DNA of 64,000 nucleotides. It comes from Floccularia luteovirens. Taxonomy: Eukaryota > Basidiomycota > Agaricomycetes > Agaricales > Squamanitaceae. Position numbers and translations under genes: made by a program. The DNA is taken from the NCBI GenBank assembly GCA_009739215.1, contig VSJF01000012.1, positions 496,001 through 560,000 of the forward strand. The letters run 5' to 3'. A model generated the notes under the pieces. The model was not told where the DNA came from, did not search any database, and saw only the letters and a list, made by a program, of their open reading frames with translations. Shown piece by piece: positions 48,761 through 58,758 of this stretch; position 1 is the stretch's first letter; each line of letters begins with the position of its first letter.

Positions 48761-49884
48761 ATGCCTTCTATAAACTTCATGGCCGGAGGCGACCCGCTAT
48801 CTCTAGACCGCATTAGATCTGTATTAACGAGACTGGAAGACACTATCATCTTCTCGCTGATAGAAAGAGCCCAATTTTCACATAACCCTCGAATATACCA
48901 ACGTGGCGCTTTCAAAGAACTCACAGACTTGGGTTTCAATGGGAGTTGGCTGGAATGGTTCCTCAAGGAAACAGAATCGTTTCATGGTAAGCTTTTTTTT
49001 GTCCTGTGATGTCTATCTCGACTAATATATTGATCTTAGCGAAAGCACGACGTTATACAAGGTTTGTGCAAGTCGTTTTCCGATTCCTGCGTGATCGCTT
49101 CACCTTCACTTCACAGCCCAGATGAATATCCGTTCAGTGCGGATCTACCTAAACCTGTCCTCCCACCGATATTTTTCCCAGAAATACTCTTCCCTAACAA
49201 CATCAACGCAAACCCCTCAATACTGTCATTCTACACGCGAGCGATCGTCCCACGAATAACTCGCCGCGCTACACTGGCACTGTCTGCCGTAAAGAGAGCA
49301 AATGGAATTGTGGGAGATGATGAGTTCGAGGACGACGGAAATTATGGTAGTGCGGCAACTATTGACGTTGAAGTATTACAGTCAGTAAGCAAGCGTGTGC
49401 ATTATGGTAAGTTCTATGTTTCATTTTCATTTTCACCTTGTTACATAATTGATTTATTTGGAGCAGGGAAGTTTGTGTCAGAGTCAAAATTCCTCTCTAA
49501 ACCTTCGGATTTCATTCCACATATCTTGAATAAAAACCGAGAAGCATTGGAGGCCCTAATAACGAAACCAGACATTGAAGCGAAGTTGCTGCAGCGATTA
49601 CAGAAGAAGTCGATGGCATACGCACAAGACTTTGCTGCTGATGGAGAAATGAAAACAGGGCTTTCAAATGGAAAATTAAATGGCAAGATTGATGTTGATG
49701 GTGTTGTTGATCTCTATGAGAGTTATATCATACCCCTGACGAAAGAGGTGGAGGTACGTGATTAAGCTGGATGATTTTATTTTTCATCTAACAAAGCTTC
49801 AAGGTGGAGTACTTGCTGCATAGGTTGGATGGGTTATCAGAAGCAGAGATCGATGTCCTATCGAAGATTGGGCAGAATCCATAA
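48761..49884 (+). CDS. ARO7: Chorismate mutase, eukaryotic AroQ type
   Basis: This all-helical enzyme converts chorismate to prephenate in phenylalanine and tyrosine synthesis. The start at 48761 gives [20 protein letters not shown], running into [20 protein letters not shown] and HNPRIY, the hallmark first helix with the active-site Arg. After an intron, [20 protein letters not shown] and [20 protein letters not shown] follow the usual order. Then come [40 protein letters not shown] and [10 protein letters not shown], ending with the C-terminal active-site segment ([20 protein letters not shown]) and KIGQNP with TAA at 49882-49884. Four introns are seen. Length near 300 residues is slightly above the yeast enzyme because of a Gly/Lys-rich loop ([15 protein letters not shown]). 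Tyr/Trp allostery is usual for the family, but I could not check the effector residues. Confidence 0.93.
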
Positions 49885-50192
49885 TTACAAAGTGTGATTT
49901 GTATGTAGATCAAGTATTTTTTTTTGTTGCAGTTATTTCGAGTAAGTGTTAGGAGATATTCCTCTGACTGGACAAATGGTGAAGTACAAAATATAAAGAA
50001 CGTAAAATGGTATCGCGAAGGTAACAAAAATGTAGCATATTGTGGTAAGTATGGTATAAGATGGACATGAAATAAAGCAATCATCCAAATACATTCGAAG
50101 GAACAAGGACACAACGCAGAAAGGGGTATTGACCAAGGAGAAGAATATTCGAGGGATCCAATAAAGTTAGTTAAAATCAAAAAAAAATACAT

Positions 50193-52378
50193 TCACAATC
50201 CCAAATCTTCATGCCATTGTGTAAGTATATCAGGTATCAGCTCAAACAGTCTCGCACGTACCTTCAAGAAGACGGTGCCGTGCTTCTTCTGAGATTTGAC
50301 TCGTTGCGCGCCGCGCAAGAAGCTTCTCTGTACGATATTGCTCATAAAGTACCTCTTTCGTCCGGATTTTGAGAAGCTACAATCAACAGTTAGTTCATCC
50401 CCTCACGCAAAAACCAACAAAGACGAACTTTGAGATGAGTGGAAAGAACAGCCGTCCGCAGAGCAGCAAAATCACAATGGTTTGGGTCAAGCACATCGAT
50501 TGTACCCCACCTGAACTTCCTAACAAAAACACCTTTCATATCGGCCGGCGGGCCTTGCAAATAAGGTAAGTTCCTCGTGCTATTTACCGACGCTGAGCCT
50601 GGGACGTTTTCGTTGGAAACAGAATGTCCATCCTCAGATGGTTGCATACTGTTTGGTGAACACCCCGGGGTGATTGGAGTGATACTAGCCCGAGTCCTTC
50701 GCTTTTTCGTCTCCGGAGCTACTAAGGCAAATGGAAGAAGAGAGCTAAGGTCTGCCTTAGCAACCACATGGGCGGAGAATCGAACATTGGCGACGCTGTC
50801 TCGGTCCGTGGCGTCTGGGGATATGGGGCGACCATCATCTTCAGCAACTTGGGACAGATCGCGACGAGAGCGGGAACGAGATGCATGGCGATTCAACCTT
50901 TTCGACCGCAGCTTTATTACAGGACGCGACCGTCTCTGTTCCTCCTCATCCTCATCCTCTGATTGCTCTTCTGCTTCTTCATCTTCATCTTCGTCATCAT
51001 CCTCTTCTATACTACCCTTTCTATGACCATTCACACGGGAAAATTTAGTCTGACGTTTGGGTGTTACAGATGGGGGTTTGAGTGTAGGCCCAAATACACC
51101 AAAGTCCATATTGGCATCCGATAATCCACTGCGTACTAAGGAAAAAAGTTTGAGTTTACACGATGCCTTATCATCAGATTTCACTTACCTAGCATTTTTT
51201 ATTGCATACAGTCTCTCGTCAGTCAAGGAATCCGCATGAGCGATGACTGGCAGGATATTGGTACGAGCTGATAGTCGCCGGATCACTCTTATTTCAGCAG
51301 GTGACATTGTTAAAGGACCCTCGTCTTCGTCATCCGATTCATCATCTGTGTCTGGTGGGACGTCAGATGATTTGGGCCGCGAAACTGTCTGTTCCGAGCG
51401 CGTTTTGGTCGGCAAGGAAGATAAAGTGCGTCTAGCTTCCACTGTCATGATAGACGCAGGATCGATCATATATATACACCTTATTATAACGTGGTAAGCA
51501 CGTAGTCCATGATCATACGTAACGAAAATCTCACAAGTGGATATGTTGGTCTCCTCTGCTTTGTCGAATCACTTTGGATTCCTAGTTTCACGTTAAGCAA
51601 GGAACACGGTCATGTAACTTCAAGATTTGACTGACTTCACTCATCGTATCTGCATACTGTGCATCAATATATTTTAACACAGCGTTGACTTGACGCTCTA
51701 ATCTCAGTTCTCGTCCTTCCTGGAAGTCGAGACCAGGCGTGTCAATTACGGAGAAGAGGATCCTATCGAAGCGTGATTCGCAAATTTCGACACAGGCAGT
51801 TTGTATTGTTTGCGTTGTCTTTGCCGATCCTTTCAAGAAATGCTCCAATGCCGCTTTTTGATCGACTGTCGTATTGGGCGAGATGTCTGCCGTTTCAAGG
51901 AGCAACCGAAGAAGTGATGATTTTCCTGTTCCCTTGCCACCAACGACCTGACAATAGACATGGAGCAATAATACAAGACACAATAGAATAATTGCTTTAC
52001 CATAAGGTTGAACGTGGGAGGAATACGAGCGCGACGTTGGGTGTACCTGCCAGCCAACACAGGAGGAAATTTCTTGTTTTCAAACGCAGATGTCGGGCTG
52101 CTCATGTAGTACGATGAAATAAATCCAGCATCGCCATTTTGTCCTGGAACTGACCGAAATGGTTTATGGAACATTATGGGGGCATGGTCATGGCCTTGTA
52201 AAGAGGTTTTGGTCGCACCTTGATATGCGACGTCGGGAGAGGGCGTCTCCCGTATTGCAGCTATGTCCACAAGATCTTCTGGCCATGGAATACCTGGGCT
52301 GTTCAATTCAGGCAGAGATGGAGAAGTACGAATTAAGGGTTCCGGCTCCTTCTTGGGTTTACGACGGAATGAAAACAT
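50193..52378 (-). CDS. Septin-like GTPase with charged insertion (no zinc cluster)
   Basis: This is a divergent septin-type G-domain protein. The ATG at 52378 opens MFSFRRKPKKEPEPLIRTSP and a disordered leader. The G domain begins RIPPTFNLM and, after an intron, VVGGKGTGKSSLLRLLLETA (P-loop GGKGTGKS). The switch-II motif is VIDTPGLDFQEGRELRLERQ. IDPASIM and AEIRVIRRLSARTNILPVIA follow, then HADSLTDERLYAI, where A-H-A-D stands in place of the septin A-K-A-D motif. Next is an Asp/Glu run (EEDDDEDEDEEAEEQSEDED) and a basic Arg/Ser block, then VRKFRWGTIDVLDPNHCDFA, matching the septin segment near the membrane-proximal face. The C-terminal helix (IRTKEVLYEQYRTEKLLARR) ends EDLGL with TGA at 50195-50193. 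It is a paralogue of the next gene. Whether it forms filaments is unknown. Confidence 0.82.
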
Positions 52379-52799
52379 AGCGAATGAGAAAAAAAGATAG
52401 AGAACGCGCAAAAAAAAGAAGTGATAATTGCAAACAAGGTAATGACAAAGAAATGAATGTGGGCCCAGTGGGACAGTCTCTATGTAAGCAAATTGAGGAG
52501 AAAGGAACCGTTTGTGACTTTCAGGTGAACAAACAGGGAAAAAACAAATACGAACACGGACCGTCGGACAAACCACTTTGGGTAATTTCACACATAAAAC
52601 TTCCGAGGTCCAAAAGAAACAAACAAATTATAGATTTAGCACCATCAAAGGGCGGTCAACAAATACAATTTACAGTCCCTTTGCCATGCAAAATAATAGC
52701 TAGGTCTGCCTGAAGCACACATTTAACCCTTGAAAAACAGCAAACGGACAGGAAAGCATGGTAGGGAAGTAATCTACAAAAAGGATCAAGCAATGTGCC

Positions 52800-55735
52800 T
52801 TAGGGTATACCAGCAATTGCTGGGGAATTCTCCATCCTCATTTTCTTTGATACCCGGCTTACATCCGAGTAATCCAAAGGTCTTTTTAGATCTACTTCGT
52901 CATCATCAAGATGGACATCAACATCGCGATGGTCATGTAGATCGTTTGCTGTAGATGGTGTAGGAATCATACGAGAAGATGGTGGAGAAAGGGAATGAGG
53001 TGAATCAGCTGGGGGCTTGGATGTTGAAGTCCGTCTCCCTTTCTTTTGGGCGGTTCCGCCGGACGTAGAGTCGTGTACATAGTTACAAGGTAATTGCCTA
53101 CGAGCACAACTTGCACACGCCGGGTGAGCACCATCACATTTAGTTTTGCGAGCTAATGTTCATCTTGTTAATAAGGCACTCAAAAATGCTGACATTCACA
53201 AACCTCTGCAAAAGTTACAAGCTACAACCTTTGGACCAGAACTCGAAGGTTGCCTACTGCTTTTATTTGGGACTGTAGCCGCACGTTTACGTTGAGCGGC
53301 TTGTTGTTCAGAAGCTGGTCTTATGGGAGGGAGAGAAGGTGCAGACATTGGCGCAGGGGTTGAAGGGGAAGGGTCTGGTAAAGAAAGTGTTGCAATATGA
53401 GGCAAGCTACTGTCTGAGAAAAAGGAACGCGACTCGTTGGTCTGTATTAGTTTGGTCCGTGGAGGAGCGGGCATCTGGGCCTCCTCACGTCGTTCGTTTA
53501 TAGATCCCATTGGGGGAAGTGGAGGTTGATATCCCTCGTTGGTGAGGTTATCAACATTGGACGCTCGGCGCGATACAGGTTGTGAAGGAACTTCTGGAGA
53601 AACGGCGGGATCATCTGGTTCAGCCGACCGTTCCTCGCCACTTTCACTTTCACTCTCTTCACCCTTGACCCGTTGTCTTATGTTTCCACGTCGTTTGTTT
53701 TGTGGCATATAATCACAAGGGTTGGAACGTTTTAGACATTGTCCACAGGCAGGACGGCCACCGTCGCATTTAAGCTTTCTTGCTATAAAAAGGGTTCAGA
53801 TGCGTTATCTTTGTGGATAGAGAAGGATATGAACACACATCGACAGAAATTGCAGGCGACTGTTATTTTCTTTTGGCGTGTTGATTTAATACTCCCTGCG
53901 CAGCGGATCATTGTTCATACATGCTATCAAATATAAAAAAGGGAAATGCCCTTACTTGGTGTTACTGGCTTGGAAGGCCCGCCAACAGGAAGTGCTTCAG
54001 ATAAAGGTCTTGTTACTGAGGTAGATCGGTCGTTAACGAGGATGTCACGAGGTCCTGATAATGAATGGTTGCGATGAATTGGTAAATGAGGTGCGGCGGT
54101 GTTAATCTCTAGAATAGGCCGAGAAGAGCGAGGAATAGGACCCATATGTTGAGGAATAGAAGGTCGAGTAGAAGGACGTTGTTGTATATCATATTCAATA
54201 CGAAATTTATCAAAAAGATACTCTCTTGTGTATTTTTGAAGAGTCTAGAGTCCATGTAATTAATCAATGATCGTCAATCATAAATGACGTTTCATCTTAC
54301 CTTCATATGGTGAAATATAGCACCGCGCAGGGAGAGAAAGTCACTGTGGTTAGGATCGAGGACATCCAATGAACCCCATCGGTAGCTGCGAATGAATTTT
54401 CCTCGTGCTATCTTTGAAGATGCCGGATATGATGAAGAGGGGGCGTATTGTTGAACAAGCTCATGCCTGGAAAGGGGTATCCTCGTCACGCCGTCGCTGT
54501 GGGAGTACAGGTCTGGAGAAATGAGTGCATAGGGCAATCTCGGGTGAGGAGGATTGATTGGGGACGTAGGTGGTGTATTATTATTTGACGATGATCCGTT
54601 TGGGTGATTCGTGTGATAACCATTAGAAGAATCCGCCTGATTTGATGGTGAATGATCATCTTGTCCATGCTGGTAATGTCCGTCCATATCAAAAATTCCA
54701 AATCCAATCCCGGCATCTGCCAGATCCCGACGAATCGCCACCTTGACGGCCGCGAGGCGGTCGTTTGACAGGATGTCTGCACGGGCTATGACTGGGAGTA
54801 CATTGACCTTCCCTGAAAGACGACGAATGGCTGTTATGTCAGCTGTAGGTAATGTAGCTCGAAAGAGGAGAGGGTTGTTTGTAACGGGTGGTTCCAAAAT
54901 AACTGGTTCCTGGTCAGGTTGATTGAAACTGTTTTTACGGGTCCTGGGAACAAGTGGTGCTGGAGGTCCAGTCACTGACGGTGGAACTATTTGGTCTGGA
55001 TCCAAAAAGTATATGCACCTGCAAAGTAGGAGTGTTGGTGGATTACCCCGGCGACATTACGTAGAAATACCCACAAATGAACATAACGGTCTCCCAACTG
55101 AGCTTTCCAGTCCTGACACTGGAGTTAAGAAATGAGAGTAAAGACATTCTATAGATGAGCGCTTACATCCTCTATGCCTTCTGCAAACCGTGAATCGATA
55201 TGCCTGATAGTTTCAGAAAGAGAGCGCTCCGAAGCAGCGTCGTCTTTGAAGTCAAGTGACGGAGTGTCGATAAGAGACAAACCAAGCCTTTGCTTCCCAC
55301 CAGCGCCGTCAACATCGAGGTTGATGTCAATTGATGCTGTTCTGATGTATGAGGTGTGCCCACTACAGCCCTGAACGAATTTGGCGACTGATGCAAGTTG
55401 GTCTTTGGTCGCCAAAGGGTGTATATCGCTGGTGTCGAGTAGTAGACGGAGGAAGGATGTTTTACCTGATCCGAGCGTTCATGGTCAATGCGTTGAGTTG
55501 GGATAAAAATTGAGGAGATATGATACTTGCCTCCGCGGCATCCCGCCACCAACAAAGTGAACTCTGGCCGGGCATTTTCTACGAACAGGAAGGAGAGCGC
55601 GCAGTCAGAGAAGGAAACGGGCTGAAATGACTTGAAGAGCGTTTACCCGGGGCATCGTACCCGCTCCCGCCATGTGCTTGGCTGGGAGGATAGGACGCAA
55701 CTACCTCCAGCAGCAGACCGATCTCCCTCTTCTTG
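52800..55735 (-). CDS. Septin-like GTPase fused to two Zn2Cys6 zinc clusters
   Basis: The first half is a divergent septin-type GTPase: PENARPEFTLLVAGCRG-GKTS (P-loop of A-x4-G-K-T type), SLIDTPSLDFKDD, DLD-type YFLDPDQIVPP and AVARADILSNDRLAAV-like G4 (I-A-R-A-D). Then come RSYRWGSLDVLDPNHSDFLS and the C-terminal helix TLQKYTREYLFDKFRIEYDI. Where the neighbouring paralogue stops, this gene continues through a Pro-rich linker. An intron (about 53908-53967, phase 1) leads to TRQKKITVACNFCRSRKLKC and DGGRPACGQCLKRSNPCDY, a textbook Zn2Cys6 cluster. About 160 disordered residues later a second cluster follows: PKVVACNFCRARKTKCDGAH then PACASCARRQLPCNY. The end is VSKKMRMENSPAIAGIP, TAA at 52802-52800. 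Phases agree at every proposed junction. The first coding exon is unresolved; no in-frame ATG was found near 55735. Probably nuclear, but GTP binding and DNA binding are inferred. Confidence 0.75.
55465..55531 (-). other. GC-AG intron splitting the P-loop of the septin-like gene
   Basis: On the minus strand the exon ends GCGGAG at 55531 and the intron opens GCAAGT, the usual context of the minor GC donor class. It closes with ATCAG before 55465. Splicing joins TGC-CGC-GGA-G to GT-AAA-ACA, rebuilding G-C-R-G-G-K-T of the nucleotide-binding loop. No GT donor nearby restores the frame. All other introns I placed in the window use GT-AG. Confidence 0.75.
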
Positions 55736-56282
55736 ACGGTTCCGATGTTCAGAGGAGTTCATGGAAGGGGTCGTCAACGAACGACGGACGCCAGAACGGG
55801 GAAAGCAGGATTGCCCGCAGGCAGGCGCGGTATTTCGAAAAGAGTCTGATGCCAGAACCGAGACTTGCTAATTCCCACCGAACCAATCGGAACAAATCAA
55901 GGTCCAAAATTCTAGGTAGACTAGGACGTTTTCACTCTGATTCTCAATTAAAGATGGTATATTAGATACAAGATATCAGTATCATTACAATTGTCCGGCA
56001 GTATTAAAGGTGTTTAACACTGCGGACGTGGTCTAAAGTAAAGGGAAGAAGGCAGTAAGCATACAGGACAGCAAGATTAGGGTACGAATATCGTGGGAGT
56101 GGTAGGCATGCGCCCGGAGAGCGCATGTAGAGTAGCTAAGAAAAGCGTGGATAGCAACAGCTGTACGTAAGGGGAAGCCAGGAGGATCTGTCATTGGCGG
56201 ACAGCATGGTTATGAATGTGGGGAAATCTCGCGTCCATCGTATGTCCTCCAACCAACACAACATCACCTCTCCCTCCTTCTA
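55736..56282. other. Spacer between septin/zinc-cluster gene and Zn2Cys6 gene
   Basis: About 550 bases that should hold the promoter and the missing first exon of the septin/zinc-cluster gene plus the 3' untranslated region of the upstream Zn2Cys6 gene. The long plus-strand frame at 55672-55965 is antisense to the 5' end of the septin gene and shows no family pattern. A minus-strand ATG at about 55770 (MNSSEHRNRQEEGDRS) is in a frame that does not splice into the GTPase. Confidence 0.35.
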
Positions 56283-57897
56283 TCATCCTCTTCCCCTTGG
56301 AGTTTCTTCCGGTCCAGAACTATCCGTCTCGGAGCTAGACTCGCCATATGGTGGCATTTCCGGCCTCTCTTCCATCATCCCTTCTTCAAACCTTACTCCC
56401 CCGTATGATGGTTGCCTTTCCTGTCTGTGGATGATGCCCTGTACAGACATCACGGAGCTACTTCCCCGAGTCTCAGGAACTTGAGCGTTAATGTCTGTGT
56501 TCGATCCTGACTCCCGAGTCTCCAAGGCAGATTCCGACACCCTCGTGGCTGTGTTTCCCGCCTTTGATCGACTCCCTTTTGGCGCTTTACCAGGCCCCCG
56601 ACGTCTAATAACAGGACTGTAGACGCACTCTGTCCCTCTTACTTTGCATCTGTCGCATGTGGGTTTTTCCCCACTGCAGCGTATTTTTCTGGCTGTCCAT
56701 TTTAAAAAGAAAAAAAAATTATATTTGATATCCCTGATTTAAATCATCCACAATATATAGCAAAACGTACCTCGGCAAAATTCACAGGCAAGTGGAACTT
56801 TTTTAGGGTTTCCAGCCTTCACCGATGCACTCTCGTCCGTTTCGTCCAGTTCTGTGCGGCGCTTTTTTCTCACTTGAGTGGTTTTTCCTTTGAGATCATC
56901 ACCAGAGGTACTAGTAGAAGCCGCCGCGCTTGATGTTTCTCCCATAGATCGTCCTTCCACAAGCCGTGTTTCGCGACTTTGATCACTTGAGTAAGTCTCA
57001 ATGCTAAGTGCTCCGATGCCAGATACTGGCGAATGCGAAGAACGAATAAAACCCCCAGCCGGGGCTGTGGCTGCCCGCGGCTCGGGAAATGTGATGCGAC
57101 TCGTCTGGAAATGTGGATAAGTTCCAGGGTTATGTAGCCTTTCGTGTTCTACTTTAAAGGCTCCATGATCAATTTCCAGTGTCGGAAAAGAGGACAGGAG
57201 ACGCACGTGGAGGAATCAAACCAGATTCAATCGTTGAATTTCTGTCCCTCGCTTGCCTGGAGAATTCGCCTGGGAAGCGTCTTTCTGATTCTACAGTAAG
57301 GCCACTAAAAACTGCACACGGATAGTCTAATCGTGGGGGTTGACTAGACCCCCTATGGCGGTGATGCTCTGCTTGATCCCAACGTGCATACCGCGATTGA
57401 GACGAAGGTCCTGATTCGTCCTGTCCCCAGTGGCTAAATCTGTCTCGTTCTGGCAGTAGAATTGGCCGGATGATTGACATAGATGGTCGCGGAAGATGTG
57501 GTCGGAAATCCGGAGGAGGGTATGGCGGATCAGATAATGAATGGATGGCTGGGTGAAGAGATGTTCTATCGCGGTTCTCTATTCGTGAAGGGGTGTCGAT
57601 TCCGGGCACATTGCCCCTATACATCTCGTGAGATTCTAGATCGTAGTTAACATATGGTTGTGAAGTGCGTGTGTTATGAAAAGGTGGTTCCGCATTAATT
57701 GGGGGAAGTGAAGGTAAAGGCGGATGAGCAGAAGGTCGTCTTTGTCGAAGTTCAGACCGGCTTAAATCTTCTGCAGGTTGCGCCGATATTGACGATGAGC
57801 TTGTGTCGAGGTTTGTCCTAGTAGAGGGAATCAGATGGGGGATCAGGCTCTCCGGCAGTTCACTTCCTCTCTCGGGTTCCTGATTACGCTTAGCCAT
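56283..57897 (-). CDS. Zn2Cys6 transcription factor, C-terminal zinc cluster
   Basis: This is a probable nuclear DNA-binding protein. The ATG at 57897 opens MAKRNQEPERGSELPESLIP and about 230 Ser/Pro/Arg-rich disordered residues. A 55-base intron near 57150-57206 joins PP to EHERLHNPGTYPHFQTSR. The Zn2Cys6 cluster lies in the second half: KKVPLACEFCRARKIRCSGE then KPTCDRCKVRGTECVY, split by an intron at about 56690-56770 right after the second Cys. SPVIRRRGPGKAPKGSR, the common basidiomycete linker, follows. The tail is Glu/Ser-rich and ends ETPRGRG with TGA at 56285-56283. No fungal-specific transcription-factor middle-homology domain was seen. The intron position inside the cluster is the same as in both clusters of the septin-linked gene just downstream, suggesting common ancestry of these cluster-coding exons. 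Confidence 0.85.
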
Positions 57898-58758
57898 TAT
57901 CCAGGGACAGCAGTTACTGAGTGAGCCTTGAAAAACAGTTCTGAGGTTTGTTAGGAGATTTGTGTAGCGACGAGCGGGAAGGAAAAAAGGCAGATAAAAA
58001 AGACACGGATGTGGTAAATATGCAAGGAGTCATTCAACCGTGCCAGCCACCCGAGGAGGTGGAACAGAAAGTCAAGGCGACGGAACGATCGACATTGGCG
58101 GAGGAAAAATGGAGGCTGAAAAGCGAAAGTGATAACAGGAAAGAATGCAAGTCCACAATAAAACCTTCCGCGATTGCTCAGCAAAAGCAAGAATCTCATG
58201 CGCCTACGGGATTCATTGAGCCATAAAAGAGGCTATTCTTGATCAATTTTGCACCCCCGACATGTTTTACTGAATTTCAAATTCGGGCGCGACCATATGA
58301 CCTCCCTATCTGCATATTGGAGAACACAAATAATGGATTGCTTAGAGCAGGTTGGCCTGTTGGTAGTTGCGTACGCCCTGAGTGAAACATGATCGACCCG
58401 GGCTAGTTGGGGCACACTTAGGCCATTAAGATATTTAGATTAAGATTCATGTTCATGAAGATCAAGATACCTCTCCTACCTTATTAGGAAAATTGCGAGG
58501 ATTGGAGTGATCGCTGATCCAAATATGTCCACTTCGTCCCATTACTTTGGTACCTCTGCATAACTCAATTTCCTTTCGCCTTTTCCCGTCTGCTCCTCCT
58601 TAATTCACAAATGCCGGCCGGTTTTCCCCCTTATCCCTCAACAAGCCGCCGGCTCTCCCTTTTTTTTTTTCATGCCTCCTCACTTCCTCGCGCGACGTCG
58701 GCTACTGCACTCATCGAGGTCATTCTGTACCAGTGCACAATGCCATCACAAGCCAGTA
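57898..58758. other. Intergenic region between divergent Zn2Cys6 gene and ILV3
   Basis: About 860 bases containing two promoters. Open frames at 57948-58226 (plus) and 57951-58199 (minus) are mutual antisense frames without a family pattern. A T-rich run lies at 58661-58671 and a pyrimidine-rich stretch at about 58570-58690, as expected just upstream of a highly expressed fungal gene. A frame from 58611 (MPAGFPPYPSTSRRLSLFFF) could in principle add upstream coding sequence to ILV3, but it is not in the spliced frame. Confidence 0.35.

Noticed and set aside
50577..51026. 149-codon plus-strand frame rich in Ser
   Set aside because: It is the complement of the Asp/Glu and Arg/Ser blocks of the septin-like gene; its Ser run is the antisense of the acidic codons.
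55672..55965. 97-codon plus-strand open frame
   Set aside because: It overlaps antisense to the 5' exons of the septin/zinc-cluster gene and has no recognisable motif or ATG start.
57948..58226. 92-codon plus-strand and 82-codon minus-strand frames
   Set aside because: They are mutual antisense frames in a promoter region with no family features or splice partners.
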